A stretch of DNA of 64,000 nt from Nipponacmea schrenckii (taxonomy: Eukaryota > Mollusca > Gastropoda > Lottiidae), in assembly GCA_030562195.1 (NCBI GenBank), contig JAUJPP010000011.1, forward strand, positions 3,968,001-4,032,000, given 5' to 3'. Below, piece by piece: positions 12,701 through 27,700 of this stretch. The position numbers and the translations under genes were made by a program. The first letter of the stretch is position 1; every line of letters begins with the position of its first letter. Below the pieces are notes generated by a model. That model was not told the DNA's origin and ran no database searches. It saw nothing but the letters and a program-made list of their open reading frames with translations.

Positions 12701-15700
12701 ATTGTAAAGATGTATAAGATGAAGTTTGTAATAGCTTGACACTGTGGAGATGTTTAAGATATAGTTTGTAATAGCTTGACATTGTGAAGATGTATAAGAT
12801 GAAGTTTGTAATAGCTTGACATTGTGAAGATATATAAGATGAAGTTTGTAATAGCTTGACATTGTGAAGATGTATAAGATGAAGTTTGTAATAGCTTGAC
12901 ATTGTGAAGATGTATAAGATGAAGTTTGTAATAGCTTGACATTGTGAAGATGTATAAGATGAAGTTTGTAATAGCTTGACATTGTGAAGATGTATAAGAT
13001 GAAGTTTGTAATAGCTTGACATTGTGAAGATGTATAAGATGAAGTTTGTAATAACTTGACATTGTGAAGATGTATAAGATGAAGTTTGTACATAGCTTGA
13101 CATTGTGAAGATGTATAAGATGAAGTTTGTAATAGCTTGACATTGTGAAGATGTATAAGATGAAGTTTGTAATAGCTTGACATTGTGAAGATGTATAAGA
13201 TGAAGTTTGTAATACTTGACATTGTGAAGATGTATAAGATGAAGTTTGTAATAGCTTGACATTGTGAAGATGTATAAGATGAAGTTTGTAATAACTTGAC
13301 ATTGTGAAGATGTATAAGATGAAGTTTGTAATAGCTTGACATTGTGAAGATATATAAGATGAAGTTTGTAATAGCTTGACATTGTGAAGATGTATAAGAT
13401 GAAGTTTGTAATAGCTTGACATTGTGAAGATGTATAAGATGAAGTTTGTAATAGCTTGACATTGTGAAGATGTATAAGATGAAGTTTGTAATAGCTTGAC
13501 ATTGTGAAGATATATAAGATGAAGTTTGTAATAGCTTGGCATTGTGAAGATGTATAAGATGAAGTTTGTAATAGCTTGACATTGTGAAGATATATAAGAT
13601 GAAGTTTGTAATAGCTTGACATTGTGAAGATATATAAGATGAAGTTTATAATAGCTTGACATTGTGATGATGTATAAGATGAAGTTTATAATAACTTGAC
13701 ATTGTAAAGATGTATAAGGTGAAGATTGTAATAACTTGACATTGTGAAGATGTATAAGATGAAGTTTATAATAGCTTGACATTGTGAAGATGTATAAGAT
13801 GAAGTTTATAATAACTTGACATTGTGGAGATATATAAGATGAAGTTTATAATAACTTGACATAGAGAAGATAAATCAACAGAAGTTACAATAATTATATC
13901 TGACTAATGTATATATGAGTTATTTGAAAGTACAATATGTGGGTGGGTATGACATACTCCAGAGAGTCTACAGGAATAATTATTCCATAATTTACTGTCA
14001 AAAATATTAATATGCATTTCTGACATTTCAACATATTATAAACATTATGTAGTAGACTGGGTAATAATGAATATAGATCTACCATATACACACAGGCCTG
14101 TGGATTGTCTGAAAGAGATGCTCATTTGACAAACCTAAATACCAAAAAAACATTATTAGCTATGTGGACTCTCTGAAAGAGATGTCAAGTTGACAAACAT
14201 AAATACCAAATAAACATTATTAGCTATGTGGACTCTCTGAAAGGGATGTTGAGTTGACAAACCTAAATACCAATTAACCATTATTAGCTGTGTGGACTCT
14301 CTGAAAGGGATGCTGAGTTGACAAACCTAAATACCAAATAAACATTATTAGCTATGTGGACTCTCTGAAAGGGATGTCGAGTTGACAAACCTAAATACCA
14401 AATAAACATTATTAGCTATGTGGACTCTCTGAAAGGGATGTCAAGTTGACAAACATAAATACAAAATAAACATTATTAGCTTTGTGACTCTCTGAAAGGG
14501 ATGCCGAGTTGACAAACCTAAATACCAAATAAACATTATTAACTATGTGGACTCTCTGAAAGGGCTCTGAACCTTGTAAAAAGAAAATTATATTCAAGAG
14601 CTCGACATGACATTACTACGCTCAGACTAATTACTCTATAGAATAACATAACACAATAAAAAATAGTCCAATGATGAAAACCATGGACTGTTTTCAGTGA
14701 AGTAATATATTTATATCCTCCGTCTGCTTTCAATCAAACTTCTCTCAGATCTCGTATTCTCAGGAATTTAATTAATTAGAGGTTGAATTAGAAAATGTTA
14801 GAAACTTAATTCTAGATCGAAAGTTGTTCCTTGAGATTATATTTACTGATGTTCCGATTATTGTCGATAATCATTTAAAGAAAGTCCAACAACGCAACTG
14901 ATTGATATATGGTTTATGTATGGTTACATTTTCATAAAGCATAAATTGCATGAAAACTGGAAATAGTGGAGAAAAACTAATTTCAGATTTGAAATCAGCG
15001 CCTAAAATTCATTTAGAATCAGTTAAAACATCCAATGCAACAGAAGGTAAAAAAAAATAGTGTTCCCCAGTGTTATTTGGTCGAAAGTCGGTGAAGAGGT
15101 AGAAAAATTAAAAATAACGTCATTGTTTATTCAATAAGCCATTTATCTTTAGAATTATCACCTTTTGTTGAAAGTGCATGCGGAACGAGAAATCTAATTG
15201 ATTTTTTTTTCCTGATTGCATTAAATTACTGGACAAAATTTTGTTTCTTAGATTGTGAATATTATTATGATTGGGGGAGGGGGGGGGGAAACTAGCTCAG
15301 TTTTTAAAAAATTTTAAAACTATCACACTAAGACTGGGGTCAATCAACTTAGCAACCCTTTAAAAAACTTTAAATAGCTTTTTTCCCTCATTGCACACTG
15401 TATGGCATTGTCCATCTTTATTAGCCCACGTTGGGAAGAGTAGGATGTAAAACTCCATTTCATTTAGATTTATAAGGTCACTAGATATATGTATTGTGGA
15501 AAATTGATTATTTTATTACCGTGTGAAGAATAGAAATAGGTTGTCTACCGGACCTAGAATATCGCTTCCTGACTTTCATATCATTAATGGGAAATAACGG
15601 TCTATAATAGTAAATAACAACCTCGTTAATTATCCTACCCTCGTTAGTCAATTAGATCGGTCAGTAATTATAGTTATTAGAGGTTTGGGAGGAAATATCA

Positions 15701-18700
15701 AGATTGTTAATTTCATTATAAATCTGAAATTCATATTCTCTTATCAAATTATTTATACTGTTTACTTTTCATTTATTTTCTATATGTAGATTTATTTTAC
15801 ATCTGTCATATCGACATATTTCTATACTAACTTCAGATTTCCTTTAATAATATACATAACTTATAGAATGAAAGACATTCCAAACTTGATATGATTCTGT
15901 TTTCTTCACTGAAACTCCTACTTGATATAAACCAACTGTAATACTGGGACCTTATTCTTGAAACCTGAAATGATTTTAGCCTTCCAATCATCTGATTGGT
16001 GGAACATGTATAATTGATATTGAATTAAGTTTTGTTATCCAATCAGGGGTCTTATTCTCAAAATCATGGTTTAGATAAATCCAGATCTAAGAAATACAGT
16101 AATCTGATTGGATAATAAAACTAAATTTAAAATCAATTTTAGTGATTGACTGGAAAACTAAAATCATCCTAAGTTAAATCTACATTTTTTACAGGAATTA
16201 TGCAATTTTTGTACATTTCTAGTAGTTATAGTACCGGTAGTAGACTTTGTACATAATTGAACACTTTCCTGTAAAAGGTGACTCATTTCCTTTAGAGACT
16301 GGGAATGGATCAGTGGTTACAATTAGGGCTGTGTATTGTGGCCAGAAATCGTATTGCGACATATTGCGATACACCTCTCTGTATTGCAATACGCATTGCG
16401 ATATATTGCGAAATGTCTTACAGTTGATTGTATTTAGCAAATTCAGATCTGTTATGCATGCTATATTACTATCCCATTAAAACTTAATAAGAGTGACAAA
16501 GAAATAGTGTGAGTAATGATTATCTTTAATTTGTAAACATTAAAACAATATCAAATAATTATTATTCCACTTTCTTTGTTGATCATAAATAAATGAAATG
16601 AAACAAATGGAGATTTACGTCCTACTCTTCTGCACCTTATGGGATAATGAAGACTTCAAGACAGCTTGATCATAAATAAAATAAATATTTGGCACGGCAC
16701 ATAATAAATGATAAACACAAACTACAAAACAGCCAACCACTAAACTCATATTGACTTTGTTTATTATGGAGTTATTAAATATTCTCCAAAAAAATTAATT
16801 TGTCAACATTAGATCGCTAGATTACCAGTTAAAACTGTAACATGTCAAAACGGTAACAACTGCACCAAAACGGTAACAGGAATTTGGTTAAAACGGTTAC
16901 GACTCCGCTAAAACGGTAACAGGCATTTATGGTTAAAACGGTAACGAAATATCGCTAAAGACAAGATCTTTGACCGGAAAGAAGACAAACTGAAGACACG
17001 TTCTGAGGGAACGGATGTTGCAGGTACACTTTCTAAAATGTTTAGAAAAGGTTTTGATTGTCATGAAAAATACGACAACCACAATGTGAAAAGTGAAAGT
17101 AGGGTAACAGTTATTATGCTAGAATGTTTTATTTTTAACTATATGTCGATTATCGATACGCTCAGATCAATATCAATATATTGCTTCCAGGTGTCTTGTA
17201 TCACGATATATCGATATATCGATTATTTCCGACAGCCCTAGTTACAAACTGTATTTCCAGGGTATTAAAGGAATTAGATATATTGACTGATGTTTATTTA
17301 TTGAGACAGTGAGAGGTTTTAGATTGATTATTAGGAAATGAATCATCAGGCATTGTTTCATGGTGGTTCTTTATAACTTGGTCTACAGTTAACAATATTA
17401 CTCATAGCAATCTTTTTGATCAATATAGAAACTACTGTTAGATGTTACAGGTTTTATAGAAACTTATAGTAATGTTTTAATAATTAATAGAAACTTAAAG
17501 TAATGTAGAAACTTTTAGTAATGTTTTAATAATTTATAAAAACTTATAGTGATGTTTTAATAATTTATAGAAACTTATAGTAATGTTTTAATAATTTATA
17601 GAAACTTATAGTAATGTTTTAATAATTTATAGAAACTTATAGTAATGTTTTGAAAATTTATAGAAACTTATAGTTATGTTTTAATAATTTATAGAAACTT
17701 ATAGTTATGTTTTAATAATTTATAGAAACTTATAGTAATTATTTGATAATTTATAGAAACTTATAGTTATGTTTTAATAATTTATAGAAACTTATAGTAA
17801 TGTTTTAATAATTTATAGAAACTTATAGTTATGTTTTAATAATTTATAGAAACTTATAGTTATGTTTTAATAATTTATAGAAACTTATAGTTATGTTTGA
17901 ATAATTTATAGAAACTTATAGTAATGTTTTAATAATTTATAGAAACTTATAGTTATGTTTTAATAATTTATAGAAACTTATAGTTATGTTTTAATAATTT
18001 ATAAAAACTTATAGTAATGTTTTAATAATTTATAGAAACTTATAGTGATGTTTTAATAATTTATAGAAACTTATAGTAAAGTTTTAATAATTTATAGAAA
18101 CTTATAGTAATATTTTAATAATTTATAGAAACTTATAGTTATGTTTTAATAATTTATAGAAACTTATAGTTATGTTTTAATAATTTATAGAAACTTATAG
18201 TTATGTTTGAATAATTTATAGAAACTTATAGTTATGTTTTAATAATTTATAGAAACTTATAGTTATGTTTTAATAATTTATAGAAACTTATAGTTATGTT
18301 TTAATAATTTATAGAAACTTATAGTAATGTTTTAATAATTTATAAAAACTTATAGTTATGTTTTAATAATTTATAGAAACTTATAGTTATGTTTTAATAA
18401 TTTATAGAAACTTATAGTTATGTTTGAATAATTTATAGAAACTTATAGTAATGTTTTGAATAATTTATAGAAACTTATAGTAATGTTTTAATAATTTATA
18501 GAAACTTATAGTAATGTTTTAATAATTTATAGAAACTTATAGTAATGTTTTGATAATTTATAGAAACCTATAGTAATGTTTTAATAATTTAGTGTTTGAT
18601 AAACTAGGACTTGCGAAATGTTGTTGAGTTGATAGTTCACCTTTTGTTTCAAATATCGTAAAATTATGACAACCACAATAAGTGTCTGGCAATCTAAAAG

Positions 18701-21700
18701 TGAAAGTAGGGTAAAATTAAAAAGCTGACACAGATCTCAACAGCAGTGACTGGAACAGATATCTTAAAGAAGTATTATTGAGTTGTACAGAATTTAAAAA
18801 TCTCTTTTCATCAATAACTAAAGTGGAAGAGGTTGCAATCTGAAAGCAGTAGGTCTTGATAATTGAGTCTAGAGTGTACATATTACTCATAGCCTTGATC
18901 AATATATTACTATTACCCATAATAGCTTCATTAGTTTATAATTCTATTACCTTCTAATACCTTATCATAGTACCTACTACATAGCAAGGTCTGATATAGG
19001 CCTACTGTTCTATGGAAATAACTGTTTTAGTTTGGAATTTAAATGCAGTGGTTCCTGATAGTCTATTGTTGACTTTATTAGTCATAGTGATCAATATTTC
19101 ACTTCCAATAGATATTCTGTCAGACACAGTCAGATGTAAGAATTTGAAAGTTTAGTATTGATGAGTTAGTGAGTCAGTCAGTAAAGGATTTCAGATTGGT
19201 GAAGTTTGGTAAATTTTAGAATTATTAAAAAAGTTGACTGTAGATTACCCGAATGCTGCTATTTGTTGTTGATACAGTAAGTTGGATACAAGGCTTGAAA
19301 TATTCTGATTATTTAAGGATTTTAGATTGTGCCTGTTTTCTGATGATATGTGTTGGATTTTGGATATTCGTTGTGAATAGAAGCTAATATGATAAAACCA
19401 TGGATACATGGATACAGAAATTTAAAATTTTGGGAATAAGTATTTAATTTGAAAAAATTTAATCTATGATAAAATACTGGACATATAGTTTATGATGAGG
19501 TAGAATTATTTTCATGACAAAAGTTGGTTGAAATTTCTAATGAATTGTTGCGCAGTTCAATGAACTTTTATTTTGTCTTTAAGAGGAAAATGTCCTCCCT
19601 TCTAAGGAATGGATTGATTGTTTTTATAAGTCTGTCTTCAACGTCAACTCAAAATAGAAGACACGCAATGATCAAATCTATTTTGTACGGTGGAAGGATG
19701 TAGAAAGTTTACCACTTCCTGTGTCACTTCCTGTCAGACAATGTATGAATATTTATACAATGTATCAGGGTTCTATGGCAGCTAATCTGTCTTTGAAGCA
19801 CTGCACAAGTCTTCATTAGTCCTTAAGGTGCAGAAGAGTAGGATGTAAAACTCCATTCATTTCATTTACAAATATTTTGTCTTCATTAGCCCATAAGGTG
19901 CAGAAGAGTAGGATGTAAAACTCCATTCATTTCATTAGCCCATAAGGTACAGAAGAGTAGGATGTAAAACTCCATTCATTTCATTAGCCCATAAGGTGCA
20001 GAAGAGTAGGATGTAAACCTCCATTCATTTCATTTACAAATATTTCGTCTATATTAGCCCATAAGGTACAGAAGAATAGGATATAATAAAACAATTCATT
20101 TCATTTTTTAAGAAACTGTTAAATCGTACTTCAGGAGCAAAACTTGTAATTTGTCACTTTTGCTTTCTCAAAAATATTTTTTAGGTCTAAGGATTGATGC
20201 ATAAAGCCTCCAAGTTGATTTTTCTGGTGCTAACATAGGTACCAGTTCCATCATTGTGGTATGAAATAAAATGAAATGAATGGAGTTTTACATCCTACTC
20301 TTCTGCACCTTATGGACTAATGAAATGAATGGAGTTTTACATCCTACTCTTCTGCACCTTATGGACTAATGAAATGAATGGAGTTTTACATCCTACTCTT
20401 CTGCACCTTATGGACTAATGAAATGAATGGAGTTTTACGTCCTACTCTTCTGCACCTTATGGGCTAATGAAATGAATGGAGTTTTACGTCCTACTCTTCT
20501 GTACCTTATGGGCTAATGAAATGAATGGAGTTTTACATCCTACTCTTCTGCACCTTATGGACTAATGAAATGAATGGAGTTTTACGTCCTACTCTTCTGT
20601 ACCTTATGGACTAATGAAATGAATGGAGTTTTACGTCCTACTCTTCTGTACCTTATGGGCTAATGAAATGAATGGAGTTTTACATCCTACTCTTCTACAC
20701 CTTATGGGCTAATGAAATGAATGGAGTTTTACATCCTACTCTTCTGCACCTTATGGTCTAATGAAATGAATGGAGTTTTACATCCTACTCTTCTATACCT
20801 TATGGACTAATGAAAGTGGAGTTTTACTCCATCTTTCATTAGGCTAATGAAAGAATGGAGTTTTTTTTCCTCTTTCTGCCCAGGACAAGAAATGAATATT
20901 TTCATTACTTTTGTCCCTTATGGGCTAAGAAAGAATAGATTTTATTCCATTTTGACCTTATGGACTAAGAAATGAATGGATTTTTTTCCTATTTTTACCC
21001 TTATGGGCTAATGAAATAATGGAGTTTTACATCCTACTCTTCTGCACCTTATGGGGTAATGAAATGAATGGTTTTTTTAAACCTACTCTTCTGCACCTTA
21101 TGGGCTAATGAAATGAATGAGTTTTAATTTCCCACTCTTCTTACCTTATGGGCTAATGAAATGAATAGAGTTTTATATCCTACTCTTCTGACCTTTTGGA
21201 CTAATGAAATGAATGGGGTTTTACATCCTACTCTTCTGACCTTATGGGGTTTAAAGAAATGAATGGAGTTTTTTCTCCTACTCTTCTGACCTTATGGGCT
21301 AATGAAATGAATGGAGTTTTACATCCTACTCTTCTGCACCTTATGGGCTAATGAAATGAATGGAGTTTTACATCCTACTCTTCTGTACCTTATGGGCTAA
21401 TGAAATGAATGGAGTTTTACATCCTACTCTTCTGTACCTTATGGACTAATAAAGACAAGTAATTAGATTGTAGTCTGCTAGAATTCCTCAATGATAATTA
21501 TTCACTCATTAGTAATCTGGATCTTTGTTCACTCTTTCAAAAATTTCCTTTTCCCCATACTAAGAAAGTTGCTTATGATAATATAATTCTAGACATAATT
21601 CTAGCTTAATATCCCACAGAGACAGCCTAGACAAATTGTATATGATATTACAGTGATAACAGTTTCCAATAATGGAACACCCCCCCCCCATTAAACCCAA

Positions 21701-24700
21701 TTTCCTCCTGCCTAGCCCCTCCAATTCCTATAGCCCTCTCCCTATTTAACCCAATTTTATCCTTCCTATCTCCTGGTGGTGGTGGTAATTGGTGAGTTAA
21801 TGTTTGCTTCCAGCAATTGCTGATATCGCAAACTAGGTAGTTGCACATTGGTGGTCCTATCCCCCTTCCTCCCTCCCTCCCTATTTATCCCTTCTGACTA
21901 TCCCCCAACCCTCCACTCCCTATCTATTCCCCTACCTACTCAGGCTAATGATGTTTGATTGCATGCTAGACATATTGTTGTATTTCATGATGAAAAGAGA
22001 AAGAGAGAGAGAGATATAAAAAGTCTGTAGGAAGTTGTGGTTGGTTGGTGTTGGCATCAGTCCATATTGTTTCTATATTACTTGGTGAGTTTGATCGGCC
22101 CTCCTGGAAATCTCACATTCTGACCTGCAACTGTATTACCGCTTCCTCCAGAGTTTCAGGGATATAAGAACAATTGTGGAATCTAACTATACTATGTATA
22201 TGAGGGTGTGTAGCTCTATATTGATGACTGATTTTACTTGATGATAGATCAAAAACAAAAAAGGTATTACAATGTATGTAAATAAAAGAAAAGTTTGATA
22301 TAGGCTAAGGATAACAACCATGTTGAAATATTCGCAATATTTTATAATATAGGACATGAAGACTGGGTAATATTTTGAGTAATTTTCTCTGTTGCTGCCC
22401 AAATATCACTTTCATCAATGACCATTAAACAAACAAAACCTCATTCAAATGCAGAAGTTGATGTCGCTATTTCTTTCAACAAACAATGTTGTATACATAT
22501 GAGCCTTGCAGCTTCTAAAACATAGCTTGAAAATGGAATGGATTATTCAATCATTCATATTAAGGTGAATTTATTAGTGTTCCCAAAAAAGTAACCAACA
22601 GGTCTGACTAGAGACACTTAACTTGTTGATATCAGTGGTCTGGTTGGTGGTTGGTAAATCTAACACACCATGTAAAATGATGGAGGAATATTTCTGCTAC
22701 TACTATGTTCTGTTATACTGTAAACTTTCTCCAGTTCAACATAGACACCAGAACCAGACTGTTCACAGTAAACTCTATCTCTACTTGCAGTTTATTTATC
22801 AATATCAAGAAATCTGTGTTGTATATAGGCTAAATGTGTATTGGTTTTGAAAGGATTATTACAAACCTGAAGATTGTTCATATGAAGTAGGCCTCGCCGT
22901 ACTCCAAAGCCAAAAGGTTTCTGTATTTTTGTGTAAAGTGAGTGTGGAAATTTATTTTTTGCACTTCAGTCAAGTGAGTCTGACAAATTTTTCAAAGTAT
23001 TATAGTGATTGTTTAGAGAATGTTTTGTACTTTAGTGAAATGGTTTCGGAAAAAATTGTTTTGTACTTTAGTGAAATGGTTTCGGAAAAGTTGTTTTGTA
23101 CTTTAGTGAAATGGTTTCAGAAAAAGTTGTTTTGTACTTTAGTGAAATGGTTTCAGAAAATTGTTTTGTACTTTAGTGAAATGGTTTCAGAAAAGTTGTT
23201 TTGTACTTTAGTGAAATGGTTTCGAAAAGTTGTTTTGTACTTTAGTGAAATGGTTTCAGAAAAGTTGTTTTGCACTTTAGTGAAATGGTTTCAGAAAAGT
23301 TATTTTGCACTTTAGTGAAATGGTTTCGGAAAAGTTGTTTTGTACTTTAGTGAAATGGTTTCGGAAAAGTTGTTTTGTACTTTAGTGAAATGGTTTCAGA
23401 AAAGTTGTTTTGTACTTTAGTGAAATGGTTTCGAAAAGTTTTTTGTACTTTAATGAAATGGTTTCAGAAAAGTTATTTTGCACTTTAGTGAAATGGTTTC
23501 AGAAAAGTTGTTTTGTACTTTAGTGAAATGGTTTCGGAAAAGTTGTTTTGTACTTGAGTGAAATGGTTTTGGAAAAATTGTTTTCTACTGGAGTGAAATG
23601 GTTTTGAAAAATTTATTTTGCACTTCAGTGAAATAGTTTCAGAAAAGTTGTTTTGTACTTTAGTGAAATGGTTTCAGAAAAAAATTGTTTTGTACTTTAG
23701 TGAAATGGTTTTGGAAAGTTGTTTTGTACTTTAGTGAAATGGTTTCAGAAAAAATTGTTTTGTACTTTAGTGAAATGGTTTCAGAAAAGTTGTTTTGTAC
23801 TTTAGTGAAATGGTTTCAGAAAAGTTGTTTTGTACTTTAGTGAAATAGTTTCGGAAAAAATGTTTTGTACTTTAGTGAAATGGTTTTGGAAAAAAGGGTT
23901 TTGTACTTTAGTGAAAGGGTTTTTGGGGAAAAATTGTTTTCTACTGGAGTGAAATGGTTTTGGAAAATTTATTTTGCACTTCAGTGAAATAGTTTACTAA
24001 AATGGTTTCGGAAAAGGTATTTTTTGTATTTTGTGAATTGAGTGGAAATTTATTTTTGTATCTTTGTGGCCTGATTCTTCAGAGATTTTTGTACTTTTGT
24101 GAAGTGAACCTGGAATATATTTTTTGGTTTATGGAGTGATTGTCAATGATTTTTTCAACAACTTCATCAAGTGGTTCTAAAACTGAAATTTTTTTTTTAG
24201 GTTTCAAGAGAGGTTGTCAACATTTTTTGTTAACAAATTTATCATGTTTGGTCTAAAAAGGGTTTTTTCAGTTCATGTATCACGTTGTTGAAGATTGTTG
24301 AAAGTTAATCAAGTGGTTGTAGAAAGGTTGTAATATAATTATATTGAATGGTAATATTAGAGGTTGTATAGATAAGATTGTGAAATTTAGTAATAGACCT
24401 GATAGATCTATAATTGTCAGTTTGTATCACATCTTCACAATGTCAAGCTATTACAAACTTCATCTTATACATCTTCACAATGTCAAGCTATTACAACTTC
24501 ATCTTATACATCTTACAATGTCAAGCTATTACAAACTTCATCTTATACATCTTCACAATGTCAAGCTATTACAAACTTCATCTTATACATCTTCACAATG
24601 TCAAGCTATTACAAACTTCATCTTATACATCTTTACAATGTCAAGCTATTACAAACTTATAATATTAAATAATATAAAATAAAGTGTGATTTGAAAAAAA

Positions 24701-27700
24701 AAAAAAGGAATGAAAGATTGATGGAATTAAATAAGAGTGAATGAAATAAAACTACTTCCAGAACTTCCTGATACTGTAGAAGTTAAAACAGTTGTTCATC
24801 AGGAAGTAATGTGGAACTGTCACAAGGAGAGTTGTATTTCTGTAATGTCAGGAATTAAGGCCTATTCTGAGCCTGTTTAAATCTGATAAATGGTTAAAAG
24901 GAGACCTTAAGAAACGAGAATTGGTATGGACCTCCAGAAAAATTTGCCCATTGAACAGACAAAAGAAGTGAAAAGACAAGAAAAGTGAACAGGTAAAATG
25001 TGAACAAAAAAAAATTAACAGACAAGAGAATGAACAAACATAAGAGTGAACAGACAAAGAAGTGAACAGAAATCAACAGCAGGAAATGAACAAAAGTGAA
25101 GCAAAAAAGTGAACAGATAGAGAAAAGCAATGTGAGACAGAGAAGTGAACAGTAAAAAGTAACAGAAAAAAAGTGAACAGATAAGAGAAATGAACAGACA
25201 AGGAAGTAACAGAAAATAAGTGAACAGAAAGAGAAATAACAGACAAGGAAAGTGAACAAACAAAAGAAGTGAACAGACAAAAAAGTGAACAGACAAGGAA
25301 GTGAAACAGACATAAGTGAACAGAAAGAGAATGAACAGTTAAGGAAAGTAAACAGACAAAATAAGTGAACAGATAAGAGAAATGAACAGTTAAGGAAAGT
25401 AAACAGACAAAATAAGTGAACAGATAAGAGAAGTGAACAGATGAGAGAAATGAACAGACAAAATAAGTGAACAGATAAGAAAAGTGAACAATAGAAGTGA
25501 ATTGAAGTGGGAGAAAGGTTCAACATATTTTGTTCAGTCTAATATAGTTGTGGATAAGACTTAGTGAAGACTATGAAGTTTTAGAGAAGACAAGAGAAGA
25601 GACTTAGAGAAAGTGTGTTGTCTGATGTCTAGGTTATCAGTGAAGAAACTGTCAGTCTGAGTCTATATCTACTACTAATATAACACTATAACATAGATTG
25701 GCCTGTTTCCAGTCAACTCTCCTATACCATACTTATCATCAACCATATCTCTTTAACTTTCTTACTAACTGATTCATTTCTTGTGGAAACTTCTAAACAC
25801 AGTAGATCAGTGCTAAAATACCTTCTGATTTGTTTCTGAGTAAGAGATTGCCAGGTATTAAAGTTGTGATTTGTTTTTTGGATAAAGTGATTTGTTGTTT
25901 TTTGGAAATAGTGATTTGTTTTTTGGGAATAGTGATTTGGGTTTTGGGAATAGTGATTTGGTTTTTTGAAATATTGATTTGGTTTTTGGAAATAGTGATT
26001 GGATTTTTTGAAATAGTGATTTGATTTTTGGGAATAGTGATTTGGTTTTTGGAAAAAAGAAGTTGTGATTTTATTTTTAGAAGTAAGAAATTAGGTATTT
26101 CAGTTGCGGTCATTTATCGTGCCAAAATTTCCAAACTTTAAACAAAACACATGATTCAATAAAGATTTAAAGTTTTTTTAAAGGAAAATATGTAAGATGA
26201 ACTTGGTGTGATTCATAACCTATCATATTGGATAATAATTTCTTCAATTTTTTTAGTTTGAGGTGAGTGAAACCTATTGCTATAATTTAAAATAGTGTCT
26301 ATTATAAATGATTCAATTGGATTAAGTATATAGTTGTCAAGTTGGTTGTAAAAAGGAAACTCACTTGTGATTCATTGACATTAAATTTCTAAAGGATATG
26401 AAATGACCAGTCATTACAACTGTTATATTATCACTATTATTGTTGGTTTTGTTTAAGTCATAGAAATTTACACAATGCTTACTTCAGTAAGAATGTACAA
26501 GGAAATATCAAGTTTTTGTTATAATATTGAACAGAATAAAAGGTTACTCTGAGGAAATTAGTTGTAAATCATTTAGCATTCGAAAGTTATTTTATAAGTT
26601 TGGGTAAGAAGCTATAATAAAGTTGTTTCAAGTTGAAATTCTGGAGAAATTTGACTTCCATTGGTGTTGGTTCGATGAAGAAGTTGTAAATTATTTGAAT
26701 AACAAGTTGAACAATAAGTCACAATGGAATTATTTCTGGGGTTTGAAATGTGAGAAGTTTGTCTTATATTTGTAGAAATAATGCATTTATCACTTTAAAA
26801 AGGGTTTTATCAATTTTGTATATGTATCAGAGACACTGATAGCATCAATTTACATCATTATTATTTTTAATCAGACGTCTGTGGTTCCTGTAATTCTACT
26901 AAAAGTAAGTCTTTGATGATGTCACTAATCATGAAGCTACTATATATTGTTACCTAATAACTCTCAAGGACCTTTATTATAATGATAAATATAAAACTCT
27001 AGAAGTACAGGAATTACAGGAACCACAGATGTCTGACTAAAACTTAGAATAGTGTAAATTGATGATATCAGTGTCCTTGATGCACATACAAACACTTAGT
27101 TTTAGTAGAATTACAGGAACACAAGTCTGATAAAAATTGAATAGTGTAATTGATTATCAGGCTCTGATACATCAAACACTTATTTTTAGAATTCAGAAAA
27201 ACGTCTGACTAAAAAAAGTAAGTCTTGATACACTAACATGAAGTTACAGAATAGTTACTAAAACTTAGAATAGGTAATATGATAAGTGTTGAAAATGGAC
27301 TTGAATTAAAATGATAATAAATACTAGAAATAGATTGGCTATCATGTGATTATTATAAATTTGTAGGTGCTGACTTGAAGAACAAGCTAGAAGTGATTAA
27401 AAACTTGTTTAATGAAAATTAAAACAGTATTTTATAAGACTGACTAACTTATCTTTTACTGTTGGTGGATTACACATCTTTATATGACTGGTTAATCAAG
27501 TAACATGTAGACTAGAACGTCAAAATGTGGATTAGACAATCTTTTGAATGAATATTTGACATGGTGTTTTATATGGTGTTTAGTTCTAGATTGTGTTGTA
27601 TTTAATAGACAATGTTTCAACAATTTACATTGTCATCAGTTTGGCTTATTTCTAGTGATTTATTGTAGACAACGTTTCAACAATTTACACTGTTATTAGA

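Noticed and set aside
12584..13782. Three overlapping minus-strand frames of about 330-340 codons with YYKLHLIHLHNVK-type repeats
   Set aside because: They are the 40-bp minisatellite read in three phases; the period is not a multiple of three and no start, splice or codon signal supports them.
16247..16480. 77-codon frame at the left border of the hAT-like element
   Set aside because: It crosses the transposon border and has a minus-strand counterpart; no coding evidence.
24894..25526. Minus-strand frame of 210 codons, Leu/Phe/Cys-rich, resembling a membrane protein
   Set aside because: It is produced by the gtgaacaga-type purine-rich array; composition alone explains it.
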